From positions 1,798,001 through 1,862,000 of the forward strand of contig NZ_OZ244785.1 in assembly GCF_965219715.1 (NCBI RefSeq): 64,000 bases of DNA, read 5' to 3'. Source of the DNA: Bacterioplanoides sp965219715. GTDB lineage: Bacteria; Pseudomonadota; Gammaproteobacteria; Pseudomonadales; Oceanobacteraceae. The notes under the pieces are model-generated. The model was not told where the DNA came from. It saw nothing but the letters and a program-made list of their open reading frames with translations, and did not search any database. The position numbers and the translations under genes are program-made. Position 1 is the first letter of the stretch, and every line of letters begins with the position of its first letter. Positions 1 through 8,505 of the stretch are shown here, piece by piece.

Positions 1-528
1 CTTAGGGTCGGCAGTATACACACCATCGACATTGGTTGCTTTTAAAACCAGATCCGCATTAATTTCGATGCCACGCAAGCAGGCCGCTGAATCCGTGGTA
101 AAAAATGGATTACCGGTACCGGCGGAAAAAATAACAACATCACCGGCATCCAGTGCACGGATTGCACTACGACGATCGTAATGATCAACCACACCACTCA
201 TCGGAATTGCAGACATCACACGAGTTGGCATATTCGCACGCTCTAACGCGTCACGCATCGCCAGCGCGTTCATTACCGTTGCCAGCATTCCCATATGGTC
301 ACCGGCAACACGGTCCAGACCCGCTTCACTTAATGCTTTACCGCGAAACAGGTTACCGCCGCCGATTACAATACCAACCTGAACGCCAATGCCTTTCAGC
401 TGAGCGATTTCCAGAGCCATACGATCCAGTACTTTAGGATCGATACCAAAATCCATTTCCCCCATCAGGGCTTCACCGCTGAGTTTCAGCAAAATTCGTT
501 TGTATTTAGCGCTTTTCTGTTCGGCCAT
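1..528 (-). CDS. pyrH: UMP kinase (PyrH), 3' end outside window
   Basis: Uridylate kinase phosphorylates UMP to UDP in cytosolic pyrimidine nucleotide synthesis. The visible 176 residues start MAEQKSAKYKRILLKLSGEA, the conserved amino-acid-kinase N-terminus, and include the glycine-rich GIVIGGGNLFRG loop, the DHMGMLATVMNAL stretch and the FSAGTGNPFFTTDSAA segment of the hexameric bacterial enzyme. The frame is still open at base 1, so roughly the last quarter is missing. The ATG at 526-528 follows a GGAG ribosome site (TTGGAGAACTTCTGT). It lies downstream of rpsB and tsf on the same strand, the usual rpsB-tsf-pyrH order, but 162 bases separate it from tsf, enough for a separate promoter. Confidence 0.97.
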   Translation of the reverse strand, partial: MAEQKSAKYKRILLKLSGEALMGEMDFGIDPKVLDRMALEIAQLKGIGVQVGIVIGGGNLFRGKALSEAGLDRVAGDHMGMLATVMNALAMRDALERANMPTRVMSAIPMSGVVDHYDRRSAIRALDAGDVVIFSAGTGNPFFTTDSAACLRGIEINADLVLKATNVDGVYTADPK

Positions 529-591
529 ACAGAAGTTCTCCAAATTAGGCAGGTAACGTGTGATAGTTGATTTTTAAAGCCATCACGGCTT

Positions 592-680
592 GCCAACGAG
601 CCTCTGCTCATTGGCGAGATACAAATATGCCGGGGCAAGCCCGGCATATGGTTGCATCACTGTCGTGACGTCAGTGATGC
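592..680 (-). terminator. Three tandem hairpins between tsf and pyrH
   Basis: Three inverted repeats follow one another in the tsf-pyrH gap: 654-680 (arms GCATCACT/AGTGATGC), 625-649 (arms ATATGCCGG/CCGGCATAT) and 592-615 (GCCAA..TTGGC extended by GAGC/GCTC pairs). Read on the minus strand, the middle one is followed by ATTTGTAT, a weak U-tract, so it is the best terminator candidate for the rpsB-tsf transcript. The others may be attenuators or processing sites. Function is inferred from structure only. Confidence 0.5.
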
Positions 681-690
681 AAAAAGGCGA

Positions 691-1542
691 TTAACCTTTC
701 AGCTGTGCAGCAACTTCAGCAGCGAAGTCTACTTCTTCAACTTCGATACCTTCGCCTACTTCGATACGAACGAAAGAAACAACTTCCGCGCCAGCAGCTT
801 TAGCCAGCTGAGCGATAGTTTGCTCTGGGTTCTTAACGAAAGCTTGCTCCAGCAGGCTGTTTTCTTTCAGGAACTTCTTGATACGGCCGCCCATCATTTT
901 TTCAACGATTTCAGCTGGCTTACCTTCCATATCAGGCTGTGCCTTGATGATGTCTTGCTCTTTTTCCAGCTCTTCTTGCGGCATGTCTTCCGGACGCAGA
1001 ACGCGTGGGTTAACAGCAGTTACGTGCATCGCGATGTCTTTAGCCAGCTCAGCGTCGCCGCCTTTCAGCTCAACGATGGCAGCGATTTTGCCGTTAGCGT
1101 GCAGATAAGCACCAACAGTTTCGCCTTCAACAACGAACGCACGACGAACAGTGATGTTTTCACCGATCTTCTGAACCAGAGCCATACGGTCTTCTTCCAG
1201 CTCACCTTCGGTCAGCTTGGCAACGTCGGTCTCTTTGGTTTCAGCCAGTTTTGCAACAACTTTGTCAGCAAAACCACCGAAGTTAGCATCGCCCGCAGCG
1301 AAGTCAGTTTCAGAGTTAACTTCAACTGCAACCACAACACCTTCAGCAACGTTAACACGTACTTTACCTTCGGCAGCAGTACGACCCGCTTTTTTAGCAG
1401 CCTTCAGACCAGAGTTTTTACGCAGATCTTCAATCGCCTTATCGATGTCACCATCGTTTGCAGTCAGTGCTTTTTTACACTCCAGCATACCCAGGCCAGT
1501 ACGCTCACGCAGCTCTTTTACCAGTGCAGCAGAAATTGCCAT
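691..1542 (-). CDS. tsf: Translation elongation factor Ts
   Basis: EF-Ts is the guanine-nucleotide exchange factor that releases GDP from EF-Tu. The 283-residue product has the family's usual length. It begins with the UBA-like domain carrying LVKELRERTGLGMLECKKAL and continues with the signature VEVNSETDFAAGDANF and the paired core subdomains (MHVTAVNPRVL, then the coiled-coil region near residues 190-230). The gene lies 85 bases downstream of rpsB on the same strand, with a strong hairpin in between, so both come from one transcript with partial attenuation. The start ATG at 1540-1542 follows an AGAGGAATTTGAT ribosome site. Confidence 0.98.
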   Translation of the reverse strand: MAISAALVKELRERTGLGMLECKKALTANDGDIDKAIEDLRKNSGLKAAKKAGRTAAEGKVRVNVAEGVVVAVEVNSETDFAAGDANFGGFADKVVAKLAETKETDVAKLTEGELEEDRMALVQKIGENITVRRAFVVEGETVGAYLHANGKIAAIVELKGGDAELAKDIAMHVTAVNPRVLRPEDMPQEELEKEQDIIKAQPDMEGKPAEIVEKMMGGRIKKFLKENSLLEQAFVKNPEQTIAQLAKAAGAEVVSFVRIEVGEGIEVEEVDFAAEVAAQLKG

Positions 1543-1583
1543 ATCAAATTCCTCTATAAATATTTGCGAAAAATCTTATATCC

Positions 1584-1609
1584 AAAAAAAGGGGGCAAGC
1601 CCCCTTTTT
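1584..1609 (-). terminator. rpsB-tsf intergenic attenuator hairpin
   Basis: A perfect A-tract/GGGGGC-AA-GCCCCC/T-tract hairpin (stem GGGGGC..GCCCCC flanked by A7 and T5) lies in the 85-base gap between rpsB and tsf. On the minus strand it has the full form of a factor-independent terminator. Since tsf has no other obvious promoter, it probably acts as a leaky attenuator that makes S2 more abundant than EF-Ts transcript. It is nearly symmetric and could also act on the plus strand. Confidence 0.75.
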
Positions 1610-1627
1610 CGATCGAGCTTGTTAAGC

Positions 1628-2374
1628 TTATTCAGCGTCTGCTGCTGGAGCTTCTTCAGCTACTTCAACGAATTCGCTCGCTGGAGCACCATTCGCTTGC
1701 TTACCGTCCAGTACCGCATCAGCCATAGCAGTTGCGTAGATCTGGATAGCGCGGATCGCGTCATCGTTACCTGGGATAACGTAGTCGATGCCGTCTGGGT
1801 TAGAGTTAGTATCAACGATACCAACAACCGGGATACCCAGCTTGTTAGCTTCCTGGATCGCAATACGCTCGTGTTCAACGTCGATTACGAATACCAGATC
1901 AGGCAGACCGCCCATCTCTTTGATACCACCGATGGAACGCTCTAATTTTTCCATCTCACGAGTACGCATCAGCGCTTCTTTCTTAGTCAGCTGCTCAAAA
2001 GTACCGTCGTTTTGTTGCGCTTCTAAGTCACGCAGACGCTTAATAGACTGACGGATAGTTTTGTAGTTAGTCAGCATACCGCCCAACCAGCGGTGAGCTA
2101 CGAAAGGCTGACCAGAACGGGTCGCTTGCTCTTTGATGATTTTGCCAGCTGCACGCTTAGTACCAACAAACAGAACTTTGTTGTTTTTAGCAGCCAGAGT
2201 TTCAACAACGCTCAGAGCTTCATTCAGAGCCGGAACAGTGTGCTCCAGGTTGATGATATGAATCTTGTTGCGAGCACCAAAGATGTATTTGCCCATCTTT
2301 GGGTTCCAGTAACGGGTTTGGTGACCGAAGTGTACACCTGCTTTCAGCAGGTCACGCATGCTTACTTGTGCCAT
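1628..2374 (-). CDS. rpsB: 30S ribosomal protein S2
   Basis: S2 is a late-assembling small-subunit protein that helps bind S1. The 248-residue product starts MAQVSMRDLLKAGVHFGHQT and contains the S2 signatures TRYWNPKMGKYIFGARN, FVGTKRAAGKIIKEQA, HRWLGGMLTN and PDLVFVIDVEHERIAIQEA, ending in an acidic Ala/Glu tail. An upstream in-frame start at 2416 exists, but the ATG at 2372-2374 matches the family start and has an AAGGTAAATATC ribosome site. It is first in the rpsB-tsf transcript and divergent from map, as in many gammaproteobacteria. Confidence 0.98.
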   Translation of the reverse strand: MAQVSMRDLLKAGVHFGHQTRYWNPKMGKYIFGARNKIHIINLEHTVPALNEALSVVETLAAKNNKVLFVGTKRAAGKIIKEQATRSGQPFVAHRWLGGMLTNYKTIRQSIKRLRDLEAQQNDGTFEQLTKKEALMRTREMEKLERSIGGIKEMGGLPDLVFVIDVEHERIAIQEANKLGIPVVGIVDTNSNPDGIDYVIPGNDDAIRAIQIYATAMADAVLDGKQANGAPASEFVEVAEEAPAADAE

Positions 2375-2682
2375 GATATTTACCTTATGTATTGGGTTAG
2401 GCCTCCACGTACCCATCTTGCCGACCCGTTTAGCTTATATAAAAGCCGTCGGGGCACCCCGGCAACACGTTACAGTACGTGTGTGTGTTTTATTCCCGGC
2501 ATCACTTTGTAATCCGGGGCGATATTTCGCGGGCGCTTTATACCATTTTTAACCCACCAACACCAGCATCGGTATACGATTCTTCGATATCGATCCACTA
2601 CGATCACGACAGGCGGTACAACTCAGCCATCACAACCAGTACAATAGCGTTTTTATTCATTAAAACAGGTACACCGCCCGGT
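2375..2682. promoter_or_regulatory. Divergent rpsB/map promoter and leader region
   Basis: This 308-base gap separates the divergent rpsB and map genes and encodes no convincing protein. On the minus strand the rpsB side holds two GC-rich inverted repeats (CCCGG..CCGGG near 2495-2516, and GCCGGGGTGCCCCGAC near 2446-2461), as expected for a structured 5' leader. S2 leaders are autoregulated by S2 in other gammaproteobacteria, but I could not match a specific leader consensus. A TATAAA box at about 2538-2543 on the minus strand is a possible -10. Confidence 0.4.
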
Positions 2683-3459
2683 ATGAATGTCACCATCAAA
2701 ACCGCCGAAGAAATCGAAAAAATGCGCGTTGCAGGCCGTCTGGCTGCAGAAGCTCTGGAGATGATTGGCGAATACGTAAAACCAGGCGTGACGACCGGTG
2801 AGCTGGACCGTATCTGTCACGACTATATTGTTAACGAGCAACAAGCCATTCCGGCACCGTTGAATTACCGTGGTTTTCCTAAGTCGATCTGCACGTCAGT
2901 AAACCACGTAATCTGTCACGGCATTCCAAGTGACGACAAAGTGCTGAAAAAAGGCGACATTGTTAATATCGATATCACCGTGATCAAAGACGGCTACCAC
3001 GGCGATACCAGCAAGATGTTCCATATCGGTGAAGCCACCGCGCCGAACCAGCGCCTGGTCGATATCACACAAGAATGCCTGTACATGGGCATTGATCTGG
3101 TGAAACCCGGCACTCGCCTCGGCGACATTGGTGCCGCGATTCAGAAGCACGCCGAAAAGAACCACTACTCCATTGTGCGCGAATACTGCGGCCACGGCAT
3201 TGGTAAAGAGTTCCACGAAGATCCGCAAGTATTGCACTACGGCAAAGCCGGCACTGGCATGGAATTAAAAGAAGGCATGATTTTCACCATCGAACCGATG
3301 GTCAATCAGGGCACTCGATTTAACAAACTGATGAAAGACGGCTGGACAGTAGTGACCAAAGACCGCAAGCTGTCCGCTCAATGGGAACACACCATTCTGG
3401 TAACAGCGGACGGTTACGAAGTACTGACCCGCCGTAAAGAAGAAACCCGGTTCTGGTAA
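2683..3459 (+). CDS. map: Type I methionine aminopeptidase
   Basis: Removes the N-terminal methionine from nascent proteins, acting in the cytosol with two divalent metal ions. The 258-residue protein starts MNVTIKTAEEIEKMRVAGRL. The metal ligands of the pita-bread fold are visible: Asp pair in IVNIDITVIKDGYHGDTS, His in REYCGHGIGKEFHEDP, Glu in IFTIEPMV and Glu in QWEHTILV. The CHGIPSDDKVL substrate-loop region is intact. The frame extends upstream to 2479, but that extension lacks family similarity, so the ATG at 2683 is chosen, although its ribosome site is weak. It lies 43 bases before glnD, as in Escherichia coli. Confidence 0.97.
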   Translation: MNVTIKTAEEIEKMRVAGRLAAEALEMIGEYVKPGVTTGELDRICHDYIVNEQQAIPAPLNYRGFPKSICTSVNHVICHGIPSDDKVLKKGDIVNIDITVIKDGYHGDTSKMFHIGEATAPNQRLVDITQECLYMGIDLVKPGTRLGDIGAAIQKHAEKNHYSIVREYCGHGIGKEFHEDPQVLHYGKAGTGMELKEGMIFTIEPMVNQGTRFNKLMKDGWTVVTKDRKLSAQWEHTILVTADGYEVLTRRKEETRFW

Positions 3460-3502
3460 TCCCATCCTCCTTATGTCCGGTTCAGAAACACAGGAAGCAG
3501 CA

Positions 3503-6205
3503 ATGGATACCCAGGCGATTCAGTTAATGCAGATTGCCCCCGAGCAATTAATGCAACAACTGCAGGAATCGCCATCACCGCTTCCTGTTGTTAAACCACT
3601 ACTGGCGGAACTACTCGATAATGCCCATCAGTATTTTCGCCTGACACTCGACGCCGATACGCTTGTTCCTCACCGCTCTCAGCAAATTGATGTCATCTTA
3701 AACTGCCTCTGGCGCCACATGGGTCTGGAGAACGAATTACTGTCGCTGGTTGCTGTTGGTGGTTATGGCCGCGGCGAGTTACACCCACACTCAGACATCG
3801 ACGTACTGCTTCTGTGTGCTGACGATGATGCCATCAACAATAATGCCGAAAACCTGCAGTCGTTTATTACCCTGCTTTGGGATCTGAAACTGGATATCGG
3901 CCACAGTGTACGCACACTCCAGGAGTGCTCCGACGAAGCGGCCAAAGATCTGACCATCATCACCAATATGATGGAAAGTCGTCTCCTGGCAGGTAGTGAG
4001 TCCTTACTTAAACAGCTGAAAGTCGCTACCCAAACAGACAAATTGTGGCCCGCCGACCAGTTCTTTAATGCTAAGTGGAACGAGATTCAGGAACGCCACA
4101 AAAAGCACAAAAGCTCTGAGTACAACCTTGAGCCTAATGTGAAAAACTCGCCGGGCGCTCTGCGTGATATTCAGACCATCAGCTGGGTAACCATGCGTCA
4201 TTTCGATAAAGGTAGCCTGCAGGCGCTTCAGGACAAAGGCTTCCTGACCGAGTTTGAGCATCAGCGCCTGTCGCTGAGCATGCAGTTCTTATGGCGCACC
4301 CGCTATGCATTACACATGGTGGCCGGTCGTGAAGAAGATCGCCTGCTGTTCGACCTGCAACGTGACGTAGCCGAGGTACTTGGCTTTGAAGACGACAACC
4401 GCCAGCTCGGTGTTGAGCGTTTTATGTCACAGTTCTATCGCAATCAGCTAGCCACACTGGAGCTGGCAGACTTACTTCTACTGCACTTTAACGATGACTT
4501 TGTGAAGTGTGGGCAGATCAGCGATGTAGAACCGTTAAACGAACACTTTTTCCTGTGTAATGGTTTCCTGCAGTTAAACGACAACGACACCGACCTGTTC
4601 CAGCGCGAGCCAGAATGGTTGTTAAAAGTTTTCCTGCTAATGGCAAAACGCCCGGAAGCCAAAGGAATTCACACCAACACCATTCGCGCATTGCGGGAAA
4701 ACCGCCATCTGATCGATGACGAATTCCGTAACAACCCGGTTCACAACCAGCTATTTATGCAGCTGATCCGCAACCGTCGTTGTGTTGTGCGGGAACTGTC
4801 ACGCATGATGCGTTACGGCATTCTCGGACTGTATATTCCGGAGTTCGGCAAAATCATCGGCATGATGGAACACGACCTGTTCCATATTTACACCGTCGAC
4901 GAACACAGCCTGCGCATGACCCGCATGTTGCGCCAATTCCGTTTCGGCGAAGACGTACGCGAACGCTTCCCGGTAGCCTCACGACTGATCCACCGGGTGC
5001 AGAAAAAAGAACTGCTGTATCTGACGGCGTTATTACACGACACCGGCAAGAGTATTGAAGGCGATCATTGTGTCACCGGCGCAGAAATAGCACGCAATTT
5101 CTGCCGCCAGCACAACCTGCGACCTACCGATGGTCATATGGTCGCCTGGCTGATCGAAAACCACCTGCTGATGAGCCATGCTTCACAGCGCCTCGATCTG
5201 AACAACCCGGATGACATTCATCAGTTTGCTCTCGAAGTTGGTGACCAGAACCACCTGGAAATGTTGTATTTGATTTCAGTTGCTGACGTGGTAACCACCA
5301 ATCCAAAACTCTGGACCAGCTGGCGTGCGGAACAAATGCGCGCTCTGTACCACAACACAAAAGCAGCCTTGCGTCGCGGCCTGGGTAACCCGCTGAACAA
5401 AGATGAAGTGATTGCTGATATTCAGCATGAAATTCATGAACAGTTATCGGCTGACGGCCTGTCGGATCAACGCATCGCCGAACTGCTAGGAGAGCCAGGC
5501 GACGATTACTTCCTGCGTGAAGGTGTTGATAATATCGTCTGGCACTGTCGCGAGATTAACCAGCATGGCGAAAGCGGCAAACCACTGGTTTCTATTCGCC
5601 AGATTGGAGACCACGAGTTTGAAGGTGCCACTCAGATCTTTATCTTTATGAAAGATCAGCCCAACCTGTTTGCGGTGACCACAGCCACCCTTGATCAGCT
5701 CAACCTGAACATTCAGGACGCCCGCATCATGACGTCCGAAGGCGAACACAATGCCGTCGACACCTACATCGTACTCGATGAAAACAATCAGGCGATTGAA
5801 GATCCGCAAAGACTGGAGACAATCCGCACTACCCTGCAGGAATCCCTGTCACAACCCGATGAGTTCACCACCATCATCATGCGCCGCACACCACGCATGC
5901 TGAAACAGTTCCAGGTCGAAACTCACGTCACCATGAGTAATGATCCGGTGATGCAACGTACGGTGCTGGAAGTAACTGCCGCCGACCGCCCAGGCTTACT
6001 TGCTCGCATGGGAGCTATTTTTGCGGAATTCGGCGCCCAAATGCAGGGAGCGAAGATTCTGACCGAAGGTGAAAAAGTCTCAGATATTTTTTATATCGTC
6101 GATGAGGCGGGTAATCCGTTCTCAGATGTTGAACGCTGTGAAGATTTGCAAGAAGCCATCATCATGGGACTGGATGAGCAGGTGGAAGCTCAATCTGCTG
6201 TTTAA
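3503..6205 (+). CDS. glnD: Bifunctional PII uridylyltransferase/uridylyl-removing enzyme
   Basis: GlnD senses glutamine and adds or removes UMP on PII proteins to control nitrogen assimilation. Domains in order: nucleotidyltransferase with GGYGRGELHPHSDIDVLLL near residues 90-110; the GlnD-type linker; an HD phosphohydrolase with LLHDTGKSIEGDH near 515-530; and two C-terminal ACT domains (IFIFMKDQPNLFAVTTATL, then VTAADRPGLLARMGAIFAE) that bind glutamine. The ATG at 3503 has a good AGGAAGCAGCA ribosome site and gives 900 residues; a start at 3473 would add ten. It probably shares a transcript with map. Confidence 0.97.
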   Translation: MDTQAIQLMQIAPEQLMQQLQESPSPLPVVKPLLAELLDNAHQYFRLTLDADTLVPHRSQQIDVILNCLWRHMGLENELLSLVAVGGYGRGELHPHSDIDVLLLCADDDAINNNAENLQSFITLLWDLKLDIGHSVRTLQECSDEAAKDLTIITNMMESRLLAGSESLLKQLKVATQTDKLWPADQFFNAKWNEIQERHKKHKSSEYNLEPNVKNSPGALRDIQTISWVTMRHFDKGSLQALQDKGFLTEFEHQRLSLSMQFLWRTRYALHMVAGREEDRLLFDLQRDVAEVLGFEDDNRQLGVERFMSQFYRNQLATLELADLLLLHFNDDFVKCGQISDVEPLNEHFFLCNGFLQLNDNDTDLFQREPEWLLKVFLLMAKRPEAKGIHTNTIRALRENRHLIDDEFRNNPVHNQLFMQLIRNRRCVVRELSRMMRYGILGLYIPEFGKIIGMMEHDLFHIYTVDEHSLRMTRMLRQFRFGEDVRERFPVASRLIHRVQKKELLYLTALLHDTGKSIEGDHCVTGAEIARNFCRQHNLRPTDGHMVAWLIENHLLMSHASQRLDLNNPDDIHQFALEVGDQNHLEMLYLISVADVVTTNPKLWTSWRAEQMRALYHNTKAALRRGLGNPLNKDEVIADIQHEIHEQLSADGLSDQRIAELLGEPGDDYFLREGVDNIVWHCREINQHGESGKPLVSIRQIGDHEFEGATQIFIFMKDQPNLFAVTTATLDQLNLNIQDARIMTSEGEHNAVDTYIVLDENNQAIEDPQRLETIRTTLQESLSQPDEFTTIIMRRTPRMLKQFQVETHVTMSNDPVMQRTVLEVTAADRPGLLARMGAIFAEFGAQMQGAKILTEGEKVSDIFYIVDEAGNPFSDVERCEDLQEAIIMGLDEQVEAQSAV

Positions 6206-6229
6206 CTCTCCAGATCTCGCGGTACATAA

Positions 6230-6339
6230 CATCAGCTTAGGTGCTAACAATAAACAACCTTCTATGGCATGGATGCCATAGCAGAGCCTCCAGGGATGGA
6301 TATACGGAGTGTTGTATTTGTTAGTACCATAAGATGATA
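6230..6339. repeat. Structured intergenic element, copy A
   Basis: The gap between convergent glnD and the helicase gene holds a long foldback. Arms at 6230-6259 and 6311-6338 are largely complementary, with GGT(G/A)CTAACAA shared. They enclose a perfect 8-bp hairpin at 6262-6281 (CTATGGCA-TGGA-TGCCATAG) and a CCTCCAGGGATGGAT segment. The 45-base inner core is almost identical to that of the copy at 9643, while the arms are unrelated in sequence but each self-complementary. No coding potential. Function unknown; it could terminate both flanking transcripts or be a mobile palindromic repeat. Confidence 0.8.
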
Positions 6340-6349
6340 CTCGCCCAAG

Positions 6350-7708
6350 TTACTTCTTACGCTTAATTGGCGCAAAACCTTCGGTGTCCATCAGGTTAGA
6401 TGGCTTGGCATCGGTTTTCGGACGAGATGGGCGTGGGCCACCACGCTTTTTATCAGACGCTTTCTTCGCCGCTGGCCCTTTCTTAGCTTTTTTAGCCGCG
6501 ATCTTACGATCAGCTGGCTTCAGCTTTTTCTTGCCGCCTGCCTTGCCAGACGCCTTCAGATTTTTCGGACCGCGATATTTGCCTTTCAGCTCTTTAATTT
6601 CACGCTCTTCCATATTTTGCTGAAGATAACGTTCAATGCCCGCTTTCAGATTCCACTCATTTGGAGCAATCAGGCTAATTGCCAGACCTGCACGCCCTGC
6701 ACGGCCGGTACGACCGATACGGTGAACATATTCATCACCTTTACGTGCGAGGTCGTAGTTGATCACCAGATCCATACCTTCAACGTCCAGACCACGAGCG
6801 GCAACATCCGTAGCAACCAATACACGACGCTTGCCTTCGCGTAATGACTGCATCACATAGTTACGCTCATCCTGAGTCATTTCACCGTGCAGGCTGGCCA
6901 GGTCATCGCGATGACGGCGCAGGAATTCGAATAAACGCTCAACTTCGTCACGCTTATTCACGAAGATTATGGCTTTCTCAAACTTTTCGTTCGATAGCAG
7001 CCAGGTTACTAAACGGTCTTTATGAGCATTATCGTCGGCCAGAATACGCTGCTGAACGATATAAGAGTGACGATCCTGAATACTGCTGGTTGTGATTTCC
7101 TGCGGTTCATTCAGCATGGCTTTGGCAATACGACCCACACCTTCATGGCGCAAGGTTGCCGACAACATAAAGGTCTGTCGCTCTGCCTTACAACGACCAA
7201 CAATCATGCTCATATCTTCGGCGAAGCCCATATCTAACATACGATCAGCTTCGTCTAATACCAGAAACTCCAGATCGCCCAGTTCAGCAGTATCGCGCTT
7301 CAGGTGATCCACTAAACGGCCCGGCGTGGCAACGATAATCTCCGGGTTCTTACGCAGGATAGAAGCCTGGAATTTAAATTCTTCACCACCAGTAAGAGAG
7401 CCCACTTCCAGTCGCGTCAGCTCGGTAAACACCTTACAGGTTTTAAACACCTGCTTGGCCAGTTCACGGGTCGGCACCAGAATCAGAGCACGGGTCGCAG
7501 AATTTGGCGCATCCTGATCCAGCATTTTCTGCATCATTGGCAGCAGATAGGCCAGCGTTTTACCGGAACCGGTTTCGGCACACACCTGCATATCTTCACC
7601 GGCCATCGCCAGTGGCAACACTTCGCTCTGAACATCGGTCGGTTCAGTAATTTTTAACTTTTCCAGACCCAGCATTAAACGTGGGTTAAATTCGATATCT
7701 GCAAACAA
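6350..7708 (-). CDS. DEAD-box ATP-dependent RNA helicase (SrmB/RhlE-like)
   Basis: A 452-residue RNA helicase with all DEAD-box motifs: Q motif region ITEPTDVQSEVLP, motif I AETGSGKT, Ia PTRELAKQ, Ib TPGRL, II DEAD, III SAT, and the C-terminal RecA domain with VATDVAARGLD and HRIGRTGRAGR. A lysine-rich tail of about 90 residues follows, typical of proteins that act on rRNA during ribosome assembly or mRNA decay at low temperature. The closest family is SrmB-like, but I cannot separate it firmly from RhlE types. The start appears to be TTG at 7706-7708: an in-frame stop lies shortly upstream and no ATG occurs between. A start at Met12 would lose part of the Q-motif domain. Confidence 0.92.
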   Translation of the reverse strand: MFADIEFNPRLMLGLEKLKITEPTDVQSEVLPLAMAGEDMQVCAETGSGKTLAYLLPMMQKMLDQDAPNSATRALILVPTRELAKQVFKTCKVFTELTRLEVGSLTGGEEFKFQASILRKNPEIIVATPGRLVDHLKRDTAELGDLEFLVLDEADRMLDMGFAEDMSMIVGRCKAERQTFMLSATLRHEGVGRIAKAMLNEPQEITTSSIQDRHSYIVQQRILADDNAHKDRLVTWLLSNEKFEKAIIFVNKRDEVERLFEFLRRHRDDLASLHGEMTQDERNYVMQSLREGKRRVLVATDVAARGLDVEGMDLVINYDLARKGDEYVHRIGRTGRAGRAGLAISLIAPNEWNLKAGIERYLQQNMEEREIKELKGKYRGPKNLKASGKAGGKKKLKPADRKIAAKKAKKGPAAKKASDKKRGGPRPSRPKTDAKPSNLMDTEGFAPIKRKK

Positions 7709-7828
7709 AGGAAGTGCTCTCGATAAAACTCAGGAGGAAATTTAACTGATCAGGTTCAGTTATCTGTGAACAGCGGAAGTATAACAGCATGAGGGAAAAC
7801 AGGCCCGGATTAACTGTTGAGACCGCCC

Positions 7829-8380
7829 TTACATCCCCTTCCAGGCTGCCAGAGTACGCTGACGCATTACAACAGGATCCTGCAACTCAGACATCAGAGA
7901 TTCGGCCAGTTTAATCCAATAAGGCTGAACATTAGCCTGTTCAACCGACACTCTGACTGCCAGATCACGCCAAACAGGTGGCAATAGGTGCAGGTAATCA
8001 GCAAATCCGCCAGCCTTGTCTTTAGCAAGATAACGTACCCGGGTGATACCCGATAACAAGATCCGCCCATAACACATCAGGCAAGGCTCAAGACTAACAA
8101 ACAGTGTTAAGTCATCTCTGTTATATCCTTGTGCATTGAGCTCAAACTGATCAAGCAACAGCATCTCAGCATGAGCATGACTATGGAAACCTTCGCTAAA
8201 TACCTGATTTTTAGAGGAGCACAGCAGCTCGTCGGCAGAATTTACCAGCACAGCACCAACGCCATAACACTTCTGCTCAAGAGCCAACAACCCTTGCTCA
8301 CAACACAATCGGGCCCATGTATCATGAACAGATAATGCAGAAGGAGCCTGATCTAATAACACCTGGTGCTCTGCTTGCAT
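7829..8380 (-). CDS. Cytidine/deoxycytidylate deaminase family protein
   Basis: A 183-residue zinc-dependent deaminase. The zinc and proton-shuttle motifs are present: HAHAEMLLL (His and catalytic Glu of HxE) and SLEPCLMCYGRIL (PCxxC). The spacing and the ITRVRYLAKDKAGGFADYLHLLP tail place it among TadA-like or guanine-deaminase-like members rather than free cytidine deaminases, but TadA's usual RNA-binding features are not evident. The substrate is therefore open. The ATG at 8378-8380 follows a strong GGAGGCGAGTGA ribosome site. It is transcribed toward the helicase gene but probably independently. Confidence 0.85.
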   Translation of the reverse strand: MQAEHQVLLDQAPSALSVHDTWARLCCEQGLLALEQKCYGVGAVLVNSADELLCSSKNQVFSEGFHSHAHAEMLLLDQFELNAQGYNRDDLTLFVSLEPCLMCYGRILLSGITRVRYLAKDKAGGFADYLHLLPPVWRDLAVRVSVEQANVQPYWIKLAESLMSELQDPVVMRQRTLAAWKGM

Positions 8381-8505
8381 TCACTCGCCTCCAATCACTG
8401 CAAAGAAATTTCAGCCTATTACCAGTGGCGCATCAGCACAATGACACAACTTCGTTGCTTGAGTAGTCTTTGAGTAATAAAAATGACAATAAACCGAGGT
8501 GACCC

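Noticed and set aside
652..1945. Long plus-strand frames opposite tsf and rpsB
   Set aside because: Mirror frames of highly expressed genes with strong codon bias; the minus-strand products are clear.
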